Source: Acetobacter nitrogenifigens DSM 23921 = NBRC 105050
GTDB lineage: Bacteria; Pseudomonadota; Alphaproteobacteria; Acetobacterales; Acetobacteraceae
Assembly: GCF_000429165.1 (NCBI RefSeq)
Contig: NZ_AUBI01000018.1
Span: 1 to 54,526 of the forward strand
Direction: 5' to 3'
Length of the DNA: 54,526 bases
Below the pieces are notes generated by a model, which saw only the letters and a program-made list of their open reading frames with translations, had not been told where the DNA came from and made no database searches. Both the position numbers and the translations under genes were made by a program. This document shows, in pieces, positions 33,225-41,175 of the stretch. The stretch's first letter is position 1, and each line of letters begins with the position of its first letter.

Positions 33225-34541
33225 TTACTTAAAAATACTTTCGAGCAGATTGTGATTTCCTGAACCGGCGTGGTGCGACGTCGTGGCTACGGACGTTGTC
33301 GAACTGATTCCTGCTGTCAGTGTATTGAGAACGCCGCCAGCGACGTTGATAACATCTGTCAAGCCTGTGCTAACGACATTCACAAGGGGGGAGAGGAAGT
33401 CCGACGTGAGGCCATGCGAAATATCTGCTAGAATGTCCTGCAACGTAGCATTGACAAGGCTCTGTGGAACGGTTGGGAGATTGAGAGACACGGAAGAAGT
33501 GGTTTGGCTGGCGCTGATGGTCGCGCCCGGAGCTTTTTGTAATTCCGACGGCAAAGTCAGTTGTCCGGTGGCGGCCGCCGTCGCGGCTATGCCAATTGCA
33601 GAATAGATGTTTGTCGCAGCATCACCGGATTTCGTATCCTGCTCGCTGATGCGTGTCGCGCGAAGGGCGTCCAGTTCGGCATTATCGGTTACCTTGATGG
33701 CGCTGGAACTCACGGCGCCCGTCGCGATCCATTGACTGTCGCCGAACCAGTTGTTGCCCAGGTAGAGATATCCGTTGATATAATTGGGGTCTCCGGCGGC
33801 GCTTTGTCCGAGAACGTCTTCTTCGAACGCTCTTGCGATGACTTCGGCCTTCACGTCAGTCTGGACGGCTGAGTCGACGATAGTCGGAACGCCGACATTG
33901 AGAATATTGAGAAACTCATTAACTTCGTTCGTCACAGACCCGGTGCTGAACGTAAGGCCAAGCTGTTCAATCGCGGAGTTTCCGGCGACGACTATAGCGT
34001 TGGCTGTAGTCGCTACGAATTTATCGTATTGCGCGGGATCGGCCATGATGGCTTCTCCGACGGTCTCGGTCCCCTGATATGGGGTGTCCCAGTAGTAGAA
34101 CGATCCCCCCCACCCTCCGACAGTCATGCCGCCGTATTGAAGGGACGTTCCAATATCGTCTTCAAGCATCGAGTTGATCGTTTGAAGGCTTCCGGTCTGG
34201 AGTGTCCCGGAGATGACGGCAAGTCCGATTTTATCCGAGAGATTTTGGAAAACTACAGATTTGTCATCCCACGCGAGACCATAATCGGTAGCAGCGTGAA
34301 TGAAGATATTCCCAAAGCTTGTCGGATCGTTGCCGTTAATAGTGATAGCTTGCTCGTACCAGAAAGTACTTTGCGAGTCGAGCGTGTTGGTTCCATCGGC
34401 GATGGCTGTATTGAGGAAAGAGAGCATGTCCTCATACCCGAGAAGGGCGTTCGCCGTGCCGCCGTCCGTGTCGGCGCTAAGCTGCGCCAACTGCGACGTT
34501 GTGAGTTTCAGGGGGCCTGTAGTGGACGTTGATTCCTTCAT
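33225..34541 (-). CDS. Unrecognised 438-residue cysteine-free protein
   Basis: I do not recognise this protein. It is acidic, rich in Thr, Ser, Ala, Gly, Asn and Asp, and contains no cysteine. It has no Sec signal, no clear transmembrane helix and no RTX nonapeptide. The middle part is Tyr/Trp/Gly-rich (GGMTVGGWGGSFYYWDTPYQ; YINGYLYLGNNWFGDSQW). The C-terminal third is a hydrophobic, Val/Leu/Thr-rich helical-looking tail (LVNVVSTGLTDVINVAGGVL) ending NLLESIFK. Such composition is common in exported substrates without classical signals. AGGAAAAC precedes ATG at 34541. It lies 210 bp downstream of the double-glycine peptide gene on the same strand, in an AT-rich island, so a shared role is plausible but inferred. 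Confidence 0.75.
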   Translation of the reverse strand: MKESTSTTGPLKLTTSQLAQLSADTDGGTANALLGYEDMLSFLNTAIADGTNTLDSQSTFWYEQAITINGNDPTSFGNIFIHAATDYGLAWDDKSVVFQNLSDKIGLAVISGTLQTGSLQTINSMLEDDIGTSLQYGGMTVGGWGGSFYYWDTPYQGTETVGEAIMADPAQYDKFVATTANAIVVAGNSAIEQLGLTFSTGSVTNEVNEFLNILNVGVPTIVDSAVQTDVKAEVIARAFEEDVLGQSAAGDPNYINGYLYLGNNWFGDSQWIATGAVSSSAIKVTDNAELDALRATRISEQDTKSGDAATNIYSAIGIAATAAATGQLTLPSELQKAPGATISASQTTSSVSLNLPTVPQSLVNATLQDILADISHGLTSDFLSPLVNVVSTGLTDVINVAGGVLNTLTAGISSTTSVATTSHHAGSGNHNLLESIFK

Positions 34542-34702
34542 GTTTTCCTGCAATTGCGGTGGCGACGCCCGCTGGATCGTCACTCCGCGCAAGACGACGC
34601 TCGCCGCAGTGGTCAGGGCGCGGCGTATACGGTCTTCTTTTGGAAAAAGACGTGCGCGTGGCGCGGAATACGTTCAGGTCGTCATTTGATTGAGTATGAG
34701 GC

Positions 34703-34731
34703 GCCGACCGACCGGCGTGCCGTCGGTCGGC
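34703..34731 (-). terminator. Hairpin between the two cassette genes
   Basis: A perfect 10-bp stem (GCCGACCGAC with GTCGGTCGGC) closes a 9-base loop. It lies 21 bp past the peptide stop and 160 bp before the next gene. With no T tail it could terminate partially or protect the peptide mRNA. Confidence 0.5.
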
Positions 34732-34751
34732 AAGTTATATGCGACTTAAGA

Positions 34752-35078
34752 TCAGTCGATGCCTTTGATCCACTCGTTGACATAATGATATTCAGGCGTG
34801 ATCGTGCCGCCCAGAGCTTTTCCGATAGTGTCGACGACTTGAGACGCCTGATAAATGGCGTAGTCGTTGAACTGGTGGAGCGCGCCAGTGATCGGACCGC
34901 CGACGGCGGTTAGAGCGACGCCGATCGGGCTGATAGCGTCCTGGAATGCATTGACTGTATTGGCGGCGCCAATGAGAGCGTTACCAAGCAGAGCGCTCAG
35001 TCCGCCGGCGGTGGGCGAAATCAGCAAGGATCCGCCGCCGGAGATGGCGCTTACTTCAAGGTCAGATAAGTCACGCAT
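34752..35078 (-). CDS. Double-glycine-leader peptide, bacteriocin-like
   Basis: A 108-residue peptide from ATG at 35078 (AGGGA about 10 bases upstream). The N-terminus MRDLSDLEVSAISGGG fits the double-glycine leader consensus at every position when Gly15 is -1: Leu -12, Ser -11, Glu -8, Val -7, Ile -4, Gly -2 and Gly -1. Such leaders are cut by the C39 peptidase domain of ABC exporters during secretion of class II bacteriocins and related peptides. The predicted 93-residue product is cysteine-free, Gly/Ala-rich and amphipathic or hydrophobic (GGLSALLGNALIGAANTV; GVALTAVGGPITGALHQF), with an aromatic, charged end (YHYVNEWIKGID). No C39 transporter or obvious immunity gene is in the window. The frame is open to 35204, but the internal ATG is clearly better. 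Confidence 0.8.
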   Translation of the reverse strand: MRDLSDLEVSAISGGGSLLISPTAGGLSALLGNALIGAANTVNAFQDAISPIGVALTAVGGPITGALHQFNDYAIYQASQVVDTIGKALGGTITPEYHYVNEWIKGID

Positions 35079-35190
35079 GGAGATATTCCCTGGAATTGAT
35101 CGTTCAATACAAACAGACAATGTAGAACGCAGCACACACGTCATCGAAGTGTGGGTGGGGATGATTCCCAAAAACAGATAAACGTCTAAA

Positions 35191-35220
35191 AATATACAAA
35201 ACAAGCATTAAGTGAAACAA
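35191..35220 (-). promoter_or_regulatory. Possible promoter of the double-glycine peptide gene
   Basis: On the minus strand TTGTTT (35215-35220) and TATATT (35191-35196) are separated by 18 bases, 113 bp before the start codon. The region is AT-rich, so chance matches are likely. Confidence 0.3.
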
Positions 35221-35501
35221 AATGAATCTTTATGCAATTTTAACGTTAACATCCGGACATATTTGATATTGTTTCGTAACGTATTTTTTGTATAAATATT
35301 CAATTGAGAAAATAAATTATTTGGTAGTAAATTTAACACACTTTATTTTATGTTTTTTGTAATTAATATAAATTAAGTGACGTTTTGGTTTTCTGATAAA
35401 TTAATGTTATTGATTTATGACGACATAACTAACATTGTATTTATAATTTTTGTCTCTACTTGTTTTCTTTATTCATGCTCGTCGAAATTAAACTGCAGCA
35501 T

Positions 35502-35537
35502 AACCTCAATCGTAATCGGTCATGTAACTCTGAGGTT
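35502..35537. repeat. Inverted repeat upstream of bioF
   Basis: AACCTCA and its complement TGAGGTT are separated by 22 bases, about 130 bp before bioF. It could be an operator or a hairpin at the island edge. It does not resemble the TTATCTATAA-type BioR box known from other alphaproteobacteria. Confidence 0.4.
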
Positions 35538-35668
35538 CACGTGTCGAACGATCTGGGGGCCATGCGGACGGACCGCGCTTCTGACAGTGATGCTATGTGC
35601 GCAGGCGACGGGACTTTTCCCGACGAATAGTTGACCATCGGCTCGGTCTCCGGCACGAGACCGATTCT

Positions 35669-36859
35669 ATGACGCGGTTCGATCCCCTTTTCCAGGACGC
35701 GCTGGCGAGACTGGACGACGAAAGTCGACGCCGACGGTTGCGCGCGTTCACGCCCATATCTGCGGGCGTCCGTGTTAATGCGGCCAAACAAGAAGTGGTT
35801 GACTTCTCTTCCAACGATTACCTCGGGCTGGCCTCACATCCTGCGCTCGTCGATCGTGCGTGCGAATGGGCGGCGCGCTATGGCGCCGGAGCCGGCGCCT
35901 CTCGCCTTGTGACAGGCACGATGTTTCTGCATGAGCAGATTGAAGCTCGTGTCGCGGCCCTCAAGGGCGCGGAGGCCGCGTTGCTTTTCGCCAGCGGCTG
36001 GCAAGCCAACGCCTCGCTCGTTCCGGCGCTCGCCAGACTGTCGGTTGAGCAGGTCGGCGCGCCGCCGCTGGTTTTTACCGATCGCCTGAACCACGCCAGC
36101 TTGCATCATGGGTGTGCTGCGGCTGGCGTGCGTCAAATTCGCTTCAGGCATAACGATCTCAGCCACCTTGAGACGCTGCTTGAGGCCCGGCGGGATGCGT
36201 CTGGTCTTCGGATTATCCTGACTGAGAGCGTCTTCAGTATGGACGGAGACCGCGCGGACGTGCCTGCGTTGGCGGCTCTGGCGGAGCGGTTCGGAGCATT
36301 TCTCTGTCTGGACGAGGCGCACGCGACGGGAGTGCTTGGATCAGGCGGGGCGGGTTTGTCTTCGCTCGCGCCGGGCGGCGTACATTTGATCATGGGCACT
36401 TTTAGCAAGGCCCTTGGCGGCATGGGCGCCTACATCGCCGGATCGCGTGCATTGTGCGACTGGCTGCTGAACAGCGCATCAGGTTTTATCTATTCCACCG
36501 CCATGCCGCCTGCCGTTCTAGGCGCCGCGGACGCCGCTCTGGAACTGTTGCCAACTCTGGACGATCGGCGTCGACGAGTGGCTGATCATGGTGTGCTGTT
36601 GCGGGACAGGCTCATCAGGGCCGGGTTTTCGACCGGCGAGTCATCGACCCAGATCGTGCCCGTGATGATCGGCTCCGCCGCCGACGCCCTGAACGTGGCG
36701 CAGGCGCTGGAAGGCGAGGGGTTGCTGGCCGTCGCGATTCGCCCGCCTACTGTTCCTGATGGGCAAAGCCGTCTGCGCGTAGCGCTGTCAGCCGCGCATG
36801 CGGAGGACATGGTTGAGAGGTTGGCTGACGCCGTAATCCGTCTCCACCGGCCTGTGTGA
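35669..36859 (+). CDS. bioF: 8-amino-7-oxononanoate synthase
   Basis: A PLP enzyme joining pimeloyl-ACP (or CoA) with alanine to make the biotin intermediate KAPA. The 396 residues show the alpha-oxoamine synthase fold: DFSSNDYLGLASHP, GAGASRLVTGTMFLHEQIE, VFTDRLNHASLHHG, the PLP-phosphate and ring Asp in CLDEAHATGVLGSGG, and the Schiff-base lysine in GTFSKALGGMGAY. ATG at 35669 matches the family; the upstream open frame is not conserved-looking. Its stop overlaps the next start codon, opening a tightly coupled biotin operon. Confidence 0.96.
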   Translation: MTRFDPLFQDALARLDDESRRRRLRAFTPISAGVRVNAAKQEVVDFSSNDYLGLASHPALVDRACEWAARYGAGAGASRLVTGTMFLHEQIEARVAALKGAEAALLFASGWQANASLVPALARLSVEQVGAPPLVFTDRLNHASLHHGCAAAGVRQIRFRHNDLSHLETLLEARRDASGLRIILTESVFSMDGDRADVPALAALAERFGAFLCLDEAHATGVLGSGGAGLSSLAPGGVHLIMGTFSKALGGMGAYIAGSRALCDWLLNSASGFIYSTAMPPAVLGAADAALELLPTLDDRRRRVADHGVLLRDRLIRAGFSTGESSTQIVPVMIGSAADALNVAQALEGEGLLAVAIRPPTVPDGQSRLRVALSAAHAEDMVERLADAVIRLHRPV

Positions 36860-37530
36860 TGCATGTTGTTCTTGCGCATGGGTGGGGATTTGACGCGCGG
36901 GTATGGGGCGCTGTGCGCGACAGCTTGCGGGGGGACGCCGTCGGCGGCGAAATTCATGTTCTGGATTTCGGATATTTCGGCTGCTCCGAAATATGCTTTC
37001 CTCCGGATGAACCTGTCGTCGCCGTAGGGCACTCCTTCGGCCTGCTCTGGCTGCTGTCTCAGGCGTCATTGCACGCAGAGAGCGTGATTTTGGGGATCAA
37101 CGCCTTTACGCGTTTCTGCCGCGCGACGGACTTCCCTGACGGTGTGCCGCAGCGACTGATTGACCGTATGCTCGTGGGCCTTGATCGTGACGCGCAAGGC
37201 GTCGTCAACGCTTTCCATGAGCGGTGTGGGCTTTCGACGGAGCAGGACCGCGACTTCGCTCAGGTTTCTGGCACGCTGGACACGCACAGATTACGTCAGG
37301 ATCTGATGCATTTGCGCGATGGCGACGCAAGAGAACGGACGGGCCGCATCGCAGCGGTGCTCGGCAGTCGGGACGACGTGCTCGCCACTGAACCGATGAC
37401 CCAGGCGTCGTTTCCTGCGGAGCGTATCCAGTGGACGGATCACGGGGGGCATCTTCTGCCGCTCACGCGACCGGATCTATGTGCGGATTTCATTCGCCAG
37501 ACTATCGCACAGCAAAAACAGACTGGATGA
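36859..37530 (+). CDS. bioH: Alpha/beta hydrolase, probable pimeloyl-ACP methyl ester esterase
   Basis: A 223-residue serine hydrolase: VVLAHGWGFDARVWG supplies the oxyanion loop, VAVGHSFGLLWLL the nucleophile Ser, LGSRDDVLA the Asp and TDHGGHLLPL the His. It sits between bioF and bioC-bioD with TGATG and ATGA overlaps, so the role of releasing pimeloyl-ACP from its methyl ester (BioH/BioG function) follows from context. The lid (FTRFCRATDFPDGVPQRLID) is short and its sequence is not clearly BioH or BioG, so it may be a distinct esterase group filling the same step. Confidence 0.8.
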   Translation: MHVVLAHGWGFDARVWGAVRDSLRGDAVGGEIHVLDFGYFGCSEICFPPDEPVVAVGHSFGLLWLLSQASLHAESVILGINAFTRFCRATDFPDGVPQRLIDRMLVGLDRDAQGVVNAFHERCGLSTEQDRDFAQVSGTLDTHRLRQDLMHLRDGDARERTGRIAAVLGSRDDVLATEPMTQASFPAERIQWTDHGGHLLPLTRPDLCADFIRQTIAQQKQTG

Positions 37531-39023
37531 CGCCAATGCGCTCCACCCCGTCCGACAACCGGTCGGCGAAAATCCTGCGTGAGGAACGTCTGCGTATCGC
37601 CTCGCGCTTCGACAGCGCGGCAGCATATGACACCGCAGCATCGGTTCAACGCACGACCGCGCGGCGGCTGGCTGCGCGCTTGCGGTCGGCCTTCGCCGGG
37701 CGCGCGCCGGGCCGTGTGCTGGAATTTGGATGTGGTTCGGGATTTCTGACCGGGTTGTTGCGAGACATGTGGCCGGATGCGCAGATCGTGGCGACTGACA
37801 TATCTCCGGCGATGGTCGAGCGTGCGCGTGCGCGATGCCCCATGGCGGATTTCGCGACGATGGACGCAGCCCAGCCCGAGTTGCCGGACGGCCTGTCCGG
37901 CCTGTTTGATCTCGTGTGCGGCAATCTGGCGCTGCAATGGATTGAGCCGCGAGACGAGGCGCTCGCGGGTCTGGCGCGTATGCTGCGTCCCGGCGGAGTT
38001 CTGGCGGCGACGACGCTCGCGGACGGAAGTTTCGTCGAATGGCGCGCCGCTCACGCCGCGCAAGGCTTTGCTTGCGGCATGCGCGAGTATCCCGCCGACG
38101 TCGCCTTGCAGCACGGTTGGCCACATCGTGCGGCGGCGCCGTGGCGGCTGCCGGAGGCCAGCGGTCGATGGGAGGTCGAAACTTTGGTGGAGCAGACCGG
38201 GGGTGGACTGGCTTTCATGCGTGGTTTGCGCGCCATTGGAGCGACTGAGGCTGCTCCTGACAGCGTCAGCCTGTCGCCCGGAGCGATGCGCCGCGTCGTC
38301 GCACGCTTTGACGCGGCTGGGGGAGAGGTAACGTGGCGGGTCGCTTACGGCCTGTTCCGCACTCCGCCTCGAGCGGGCGTATTCGTGACAGGAACCGACA
38401 CGGGCATTGGCAAGACCTTCGTTTCGGCTTGCCTGACCCATGCATGGGACGCCCTTTACTGGAAACCGCTGCAGACCGGTCTCGCGGAGGAAGATGGAGA
38501 TGCGGCGACAATCGTGTCTCTTGGCGCAGCGACGCCCGACAGGATCGTGCCTGGCGCAGAGGGATTTCTGGCTCCGTTATCGCCGGAAGACGCCGCCGCT
38601 GCGGAGGATCGGCGCGTCAATCTGGATCTGCTCGTCACGCCGATGGCGCAACCGGACCGGCCGCTGGTTGTGGAAGGGGCGGGGGGCGTTCTGGTGCCGC
38701 TGACTGCGCCATCACCCGAGACGGGAGAGGCGGGCGCGATGATTCTCGATCTGATCGAGCGCATGGGATTGCCGGTAGTGCTGGTCGCAAGAAGCGGCCT
38801 CGGGACCATTAACCACACATTATTGAGCATCGAAGCGATGCGGGCGCGGGGCGTCGCGATTGCCGGGGTGGTGATGAACGGGCCGCTGTCGCCGGGCAAT
38901 CGCGCCGCGATCGAACGTCACGGGCATGTGGCCGTGCTTGCGGAAATTCCGCCGTTCGAGCAGCCGACGCCAGATGCCGTCGCGGAGGCGTCGCGTTTAT
39001 TGCCGCTCTGGCCTGTAAAGTGA
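37527..39023 (+). CDS. bioCD: BioC-BioD fusion: malonyl-ACP methyltransferase / dethiobiotin synthetase
   Basis: A 498-residue bifunctional protein. Residues about 1-275 are BioC, which methylates malonyl-ACP to start pimelate assembly: RIASRFDSAAAYDTAASVQR, the SAM motif VLEFGCGSGFLTGLL, and CGNLALQWIEP. Residues about 285-495 are BioD, which closes the ureido ring: the P-loop GVFVTGTDTGIGKTFVSA, the substrate lysine in YWKPLQTG, VVEGAGGVLVPL, and ARSGLGTINHTLLSIEAM. The junction RVAYGLFRTPPRAGVFVTG has almost no linker. There is no stop or frameshift in the 1.5 kb, so the fusion is real in this sequence. bioA and bioB are not in the window. Confidence 0.95.
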   Translation: MTPMRSTPSDNRSAKILREERLRIASRFDSAAAYDTAASVQRTTARRLAARLRSAFAGRAPGRVLEFGCGSGFLTGLLRDMWPDAQIVATDISPAMVERARARCPMADFATMDAAQPELPDGLSGLFDLVCGNLALQWIEPRDEALAGLARMLRPGGVLAATTLADGSFVEWRAAHAAQGFACGMREYPADVALQHGWPHRAAAPWRLPEASGRWEVETLVEQTGGGLAFMRGLRAIGATEAAPDSVSLSPGAMRRVVARFDAAGGEVTWRVAYGLFRTPPRAGVFVTGTDTGIGKTFVSACLTHAWDALYWKPLQTGLAEEDGDAATIVSLGAATPDRIVPGAEGFLAPLSPEDAAAAEDRRVNLDLLVTPMAQPDRPLVVEGAGGVLVPLTAPSPETGEAGAMILDLIERMGLPVVLVARSGLGTINHTLLSIEAMRARGVAIAGVVMNGPLSPGNRAAIERHGHVAVLAEIPPFEQPTPDAVAEASRLLPLWPVK

Positions 39024-39038
39024 CGGTATTGGGGGCGT

Positions 39039-39845
39039 TCAAATGTCGGGCGCGTTTGAGGCCGGCGGGGTCGGCGTTAGCGTCACCAGCTTGTATTGCG
39101 GCCACGTCGCGAAAATCAATGTAGTCTGATCAAAGTTGAGTATCCCGTCCGTCGGGTGGCGAAACCGCCGCGCTCCGCCTTCGCGCGAGAGAACGGCCTG
39201 ATCATGCCACAATCGATCGAACTCCGGGTTTCCGGCGCGCAAGGTCTCGATCAAGCTTTCGACCTGTCCTTTTTCGCCATGAACGCTGTCCGCACGAAAT
39301 TCCGCGAGAACACGACGTGCGCTTTGTTCCCAGTCATTCAGGAAATCCCTCGCCCCTGAAGATAGAAATACGTACCGTAGTAAATTGGGGGCATCGCCGT
39401 TCAGCCACTCGCCAAAGAGAAGACGGGCAGGGGCGTTCGCCGTGCAGACGTTCCAGAGCCGGTCCAAAACGTAGCAGGGAGCTTTCACCTGCTCAGGCAT
39501 GGTCAACACCGCTGCCGGAATGATGTCATAGAGTCTCCGTGGCGTCTGTGGGTCCTTAAGTCCCGCCAGTTCGAACAGATAGACGCGTTCGGCTGTCGTG
39601 AGCCGCAAGGCGGTTGCGATGCGCCCCAGCGTTGCGGCTGAGCACGAGACGTCGCGCCCCTGTTCCAGCCAAGTATACCATGTGGTGCTGATTCCGCAGA
39701 TATATGCGGCCTCCTCGCGGCGTAGTCCTCTAGCGCGTCGGCGGCCCGGTGTTGGATGGAGACCCACTTCGAGCGGGGATAGCGCGTCCCTGCGGGCTCG
39801 CAAAAACGCGCCGATGGCTATGGCTGCACTGGAGCGGACGGTCAT
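39039..39845 (-). CDS. XRE/MmyB-type transcriptional regulator
   Basis: A 268-residue regulator: an N-terminal HTH_3 domain (RRARGLRREEAAYICGISTT, then WYTWLEQGRDVSCS) and a C-terminal MmyB-like ligand domain with a PAS-like fold (YVLDRLWNVCTANAPARLLF and FAGWP-like FATWPQYKL). In MmyB-type regulators this domain is thought to bind a fatty-acid-like or other small ligand. ATG at 39845. It faces a divergent methyltransferase gene across 100 bp, so that gene is the obvious target candidate. It ends 15 bp from the end of the biotin operon, convergently. Confidence 0.88.
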   Translation of the reverse strand: MTVRSSAAIAIGAFLRARRDALSPLEVGLHPTPGRRRARGLRREEAAYICGISTTWYTWLEQGRDVSCSAATLGRIATALRLTTAERVYLFELAGLKDPQTPRRLYDIIPAAVLTMPEQVKAPCYVLDRLWNVCTANAPARLLFGEWLNGDAPNLLRYVFLSSGARDFLNDWEQSARRVLAEFRADSVHGEKGQVESLIETLRAGNPEFDRLWHDQAVLSREGGARRFRHPTDGILNFDQTTLIFATWPQYKLVTLTPTPPASNAPDI

Positions 39846-39945
39846 GGTGGGAGTTTTTATACCATGATAAAACTGAACCTTATACCCGCTTTATGTGTGC
39901 GTCAGTGTCACCTGGATTACACACGCACAGAGTAGGAACTTGACA

Positions 39946-40701
39946 ATGACGAAGTCATACGCGGCGCAACATTACGGCGCTCGCGCTCAGGATTATGTCG
40001 CTAGCACGGTGCACAGCCAGGGCGGCGACCTCGACGCGGTCGAGCAGGCCGCGCAAGGGAAGCAATGGCGTCGTGTCCTGGATCTCGGATGTGGCGGCGG
40101 CCACGTCGCCTATCGCCTGGCCGCGCATGTGGCGGAAGTAACAGCCTGCGACGTCACTGATCAGATGCTGCGCGCCGTAGACGCTGAGGCGATCCGCCGG
40201 AGTTTGGCGAATATAAGGACGATACAGGCCCCGGCGGAAAGGCTTCCATTCGAGGATGGCGTCTTCGACGCCGTATTTTGCCGCTTCACCACGCATCACT
40301 GGAACGACGCTGCGGCGGGGTTGCGCGAGGCAAGACGCGTTCTGGCGCGGAATGGAGCGGCCATGTTCATCGACGTGACGGCGCCGGCCGTCGCTGTAGC
40401 TGACAGTTGGTTGCAGACATTGGAACTCCTGAGGGACGTCTCGCACGTAAGAGATTATTCCGTCGTCGAATGGCGCAAGCTGCTTGATGACGCCGGATTC
40501 GCTCTCAAGGATGTTTCTACGGATCGTTTGCGTATGGAGTTCGGGAGTTGGGTCGCGCGGACACAAACACCGCCGGAGAGGATCGCGGCTATCAGATCCC
40601 TGCAGGAAGCGGCGCCGGAAGAGGTGGTGCGTCTTCTGGGGATTGAGAGTGATGGCAGCTTCACGCTTGATGTTTCTGTCTTTTCCGTCGAGGCGGTATA
40701 A
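39946..40701 (+). CDS. SAM-dependent class I methyltransferase
   Basis: A 251-residue Rossmann methyltransferase (Methyltransf_11 type): motif I RVLDLGCGGGHVAYRLA, the acidic end of beta-2 VTACDVTDQML, AERLPFEDGVFDAVFCRFTT and the post-motif region REARRVLARNGAAMFIDVTA. Similar proteins are often annotated UbiE-like or YafE-like, but the substrate cannot be read from the sequence. AGGA lies about 11 bases before ATG at 39946. It is divergent from the XRE/MmyB regulator, forming an autonomous two-gene unit typical of inducible detoxification enzymes (inference). Confidence 0.85.
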   Translation: MTKSYAAQHYGARAQDYVASTVHSQGGDLDAVEQAAQGKQWRRVLDLGCGGGHVAYRLAAHVAEVTACDVTDQMLRAVDAEAIRRSLANIRTIQAPAERLPFEDGVFDAVFCRFTTHHWNDAAAGLREARRVLARNGAAMFIDVTAPAVAVADSWLQTLELLRDVSHVRDYSVVEWRKLLDDAGFALKDVSTDRLRMEFGSWVARTQTPPERIAAIRSLQEAAPEEVVRLLGIESDGSFTLDVSVFSVEAV

Positions 40702-41175
40702 AAACCCACGGAACGAGGCATTCATACGCGTCGCCTTCGAGCGGATTATTCGTCGTAAAATTTCTTTATCAGGGAAGTTGATGGGCGAATGCTGAGATAT
40801 AAAGAAGCGATTTTTTGTTGCTGATCCCCTGTGCAAGGACACGGACGCAATGCGCAGTTAATCGGAGAGAAGGCGATGATCTTCTCATCGATTGAAGTTG
40901 CGCTTTGCTTTCGAGGTTGTCTAGCAATATCCTATAGTTTTTTGTTTTTCGTTTATTTTGTTGTGTATTTTTTGTGACGTGCGCTCATCTCGTGTGTCGA
41001 ATTCCCGGAGAGGTTGTATCTCTGCGCTGGTAACCTGAAAAACATTATAATTCCACCGAAGCCGTTTCTGGTCGGCAGGTTGAGCCTTGGCTGCGCAGGG
41101 TCGGTTGCTCACCCTCCAGACAGGCGACGTATACTTCTGGACGAGGATTCGACGACAAGCCCGTTCTTCGCAAGA
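40702..41175. other. Intergenic, no gene supported
   Basis: This 474-bp gap between the methyltransferase and the end of the helicase gene is moderately AT-rich in the middle (40900-41060). Open frames are short and lack ribosome-binding sites. No clear terminator is seen for either gene. Confidence 0.5.

Larger units (their letters stand above)
35079..35668. other. AT-rich intergenic region between cassette and biotin operon
   Basis: No gene is supported in these 590 bp. The left 400 bp are very AT-rich and must hold the peptide promoter. The right 150 bp return to high GC and should hold the bioF promoter. Composition changes abruptly near 35490-35540, a probable island boundary. Confidence 0.6.

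Noticed and set aside
33225..34541. A second double-glycine leader at the start of the 438-residue protein (Gly27-Gly28)
   Set aside because: The Leu and Ile-type positions are out of register by one relative to the consensus, and the upstream residues are Thr/Ser-rich rather than the usual leader.
30534..35600. A second copy of the tRNA-Glu 3' end marking the far attachment site
   Set aside because: Reading through the region I did not find a repeat of the TTCGAATCCCGTACGGGAC segment; the far end is presumably deleted or outside.
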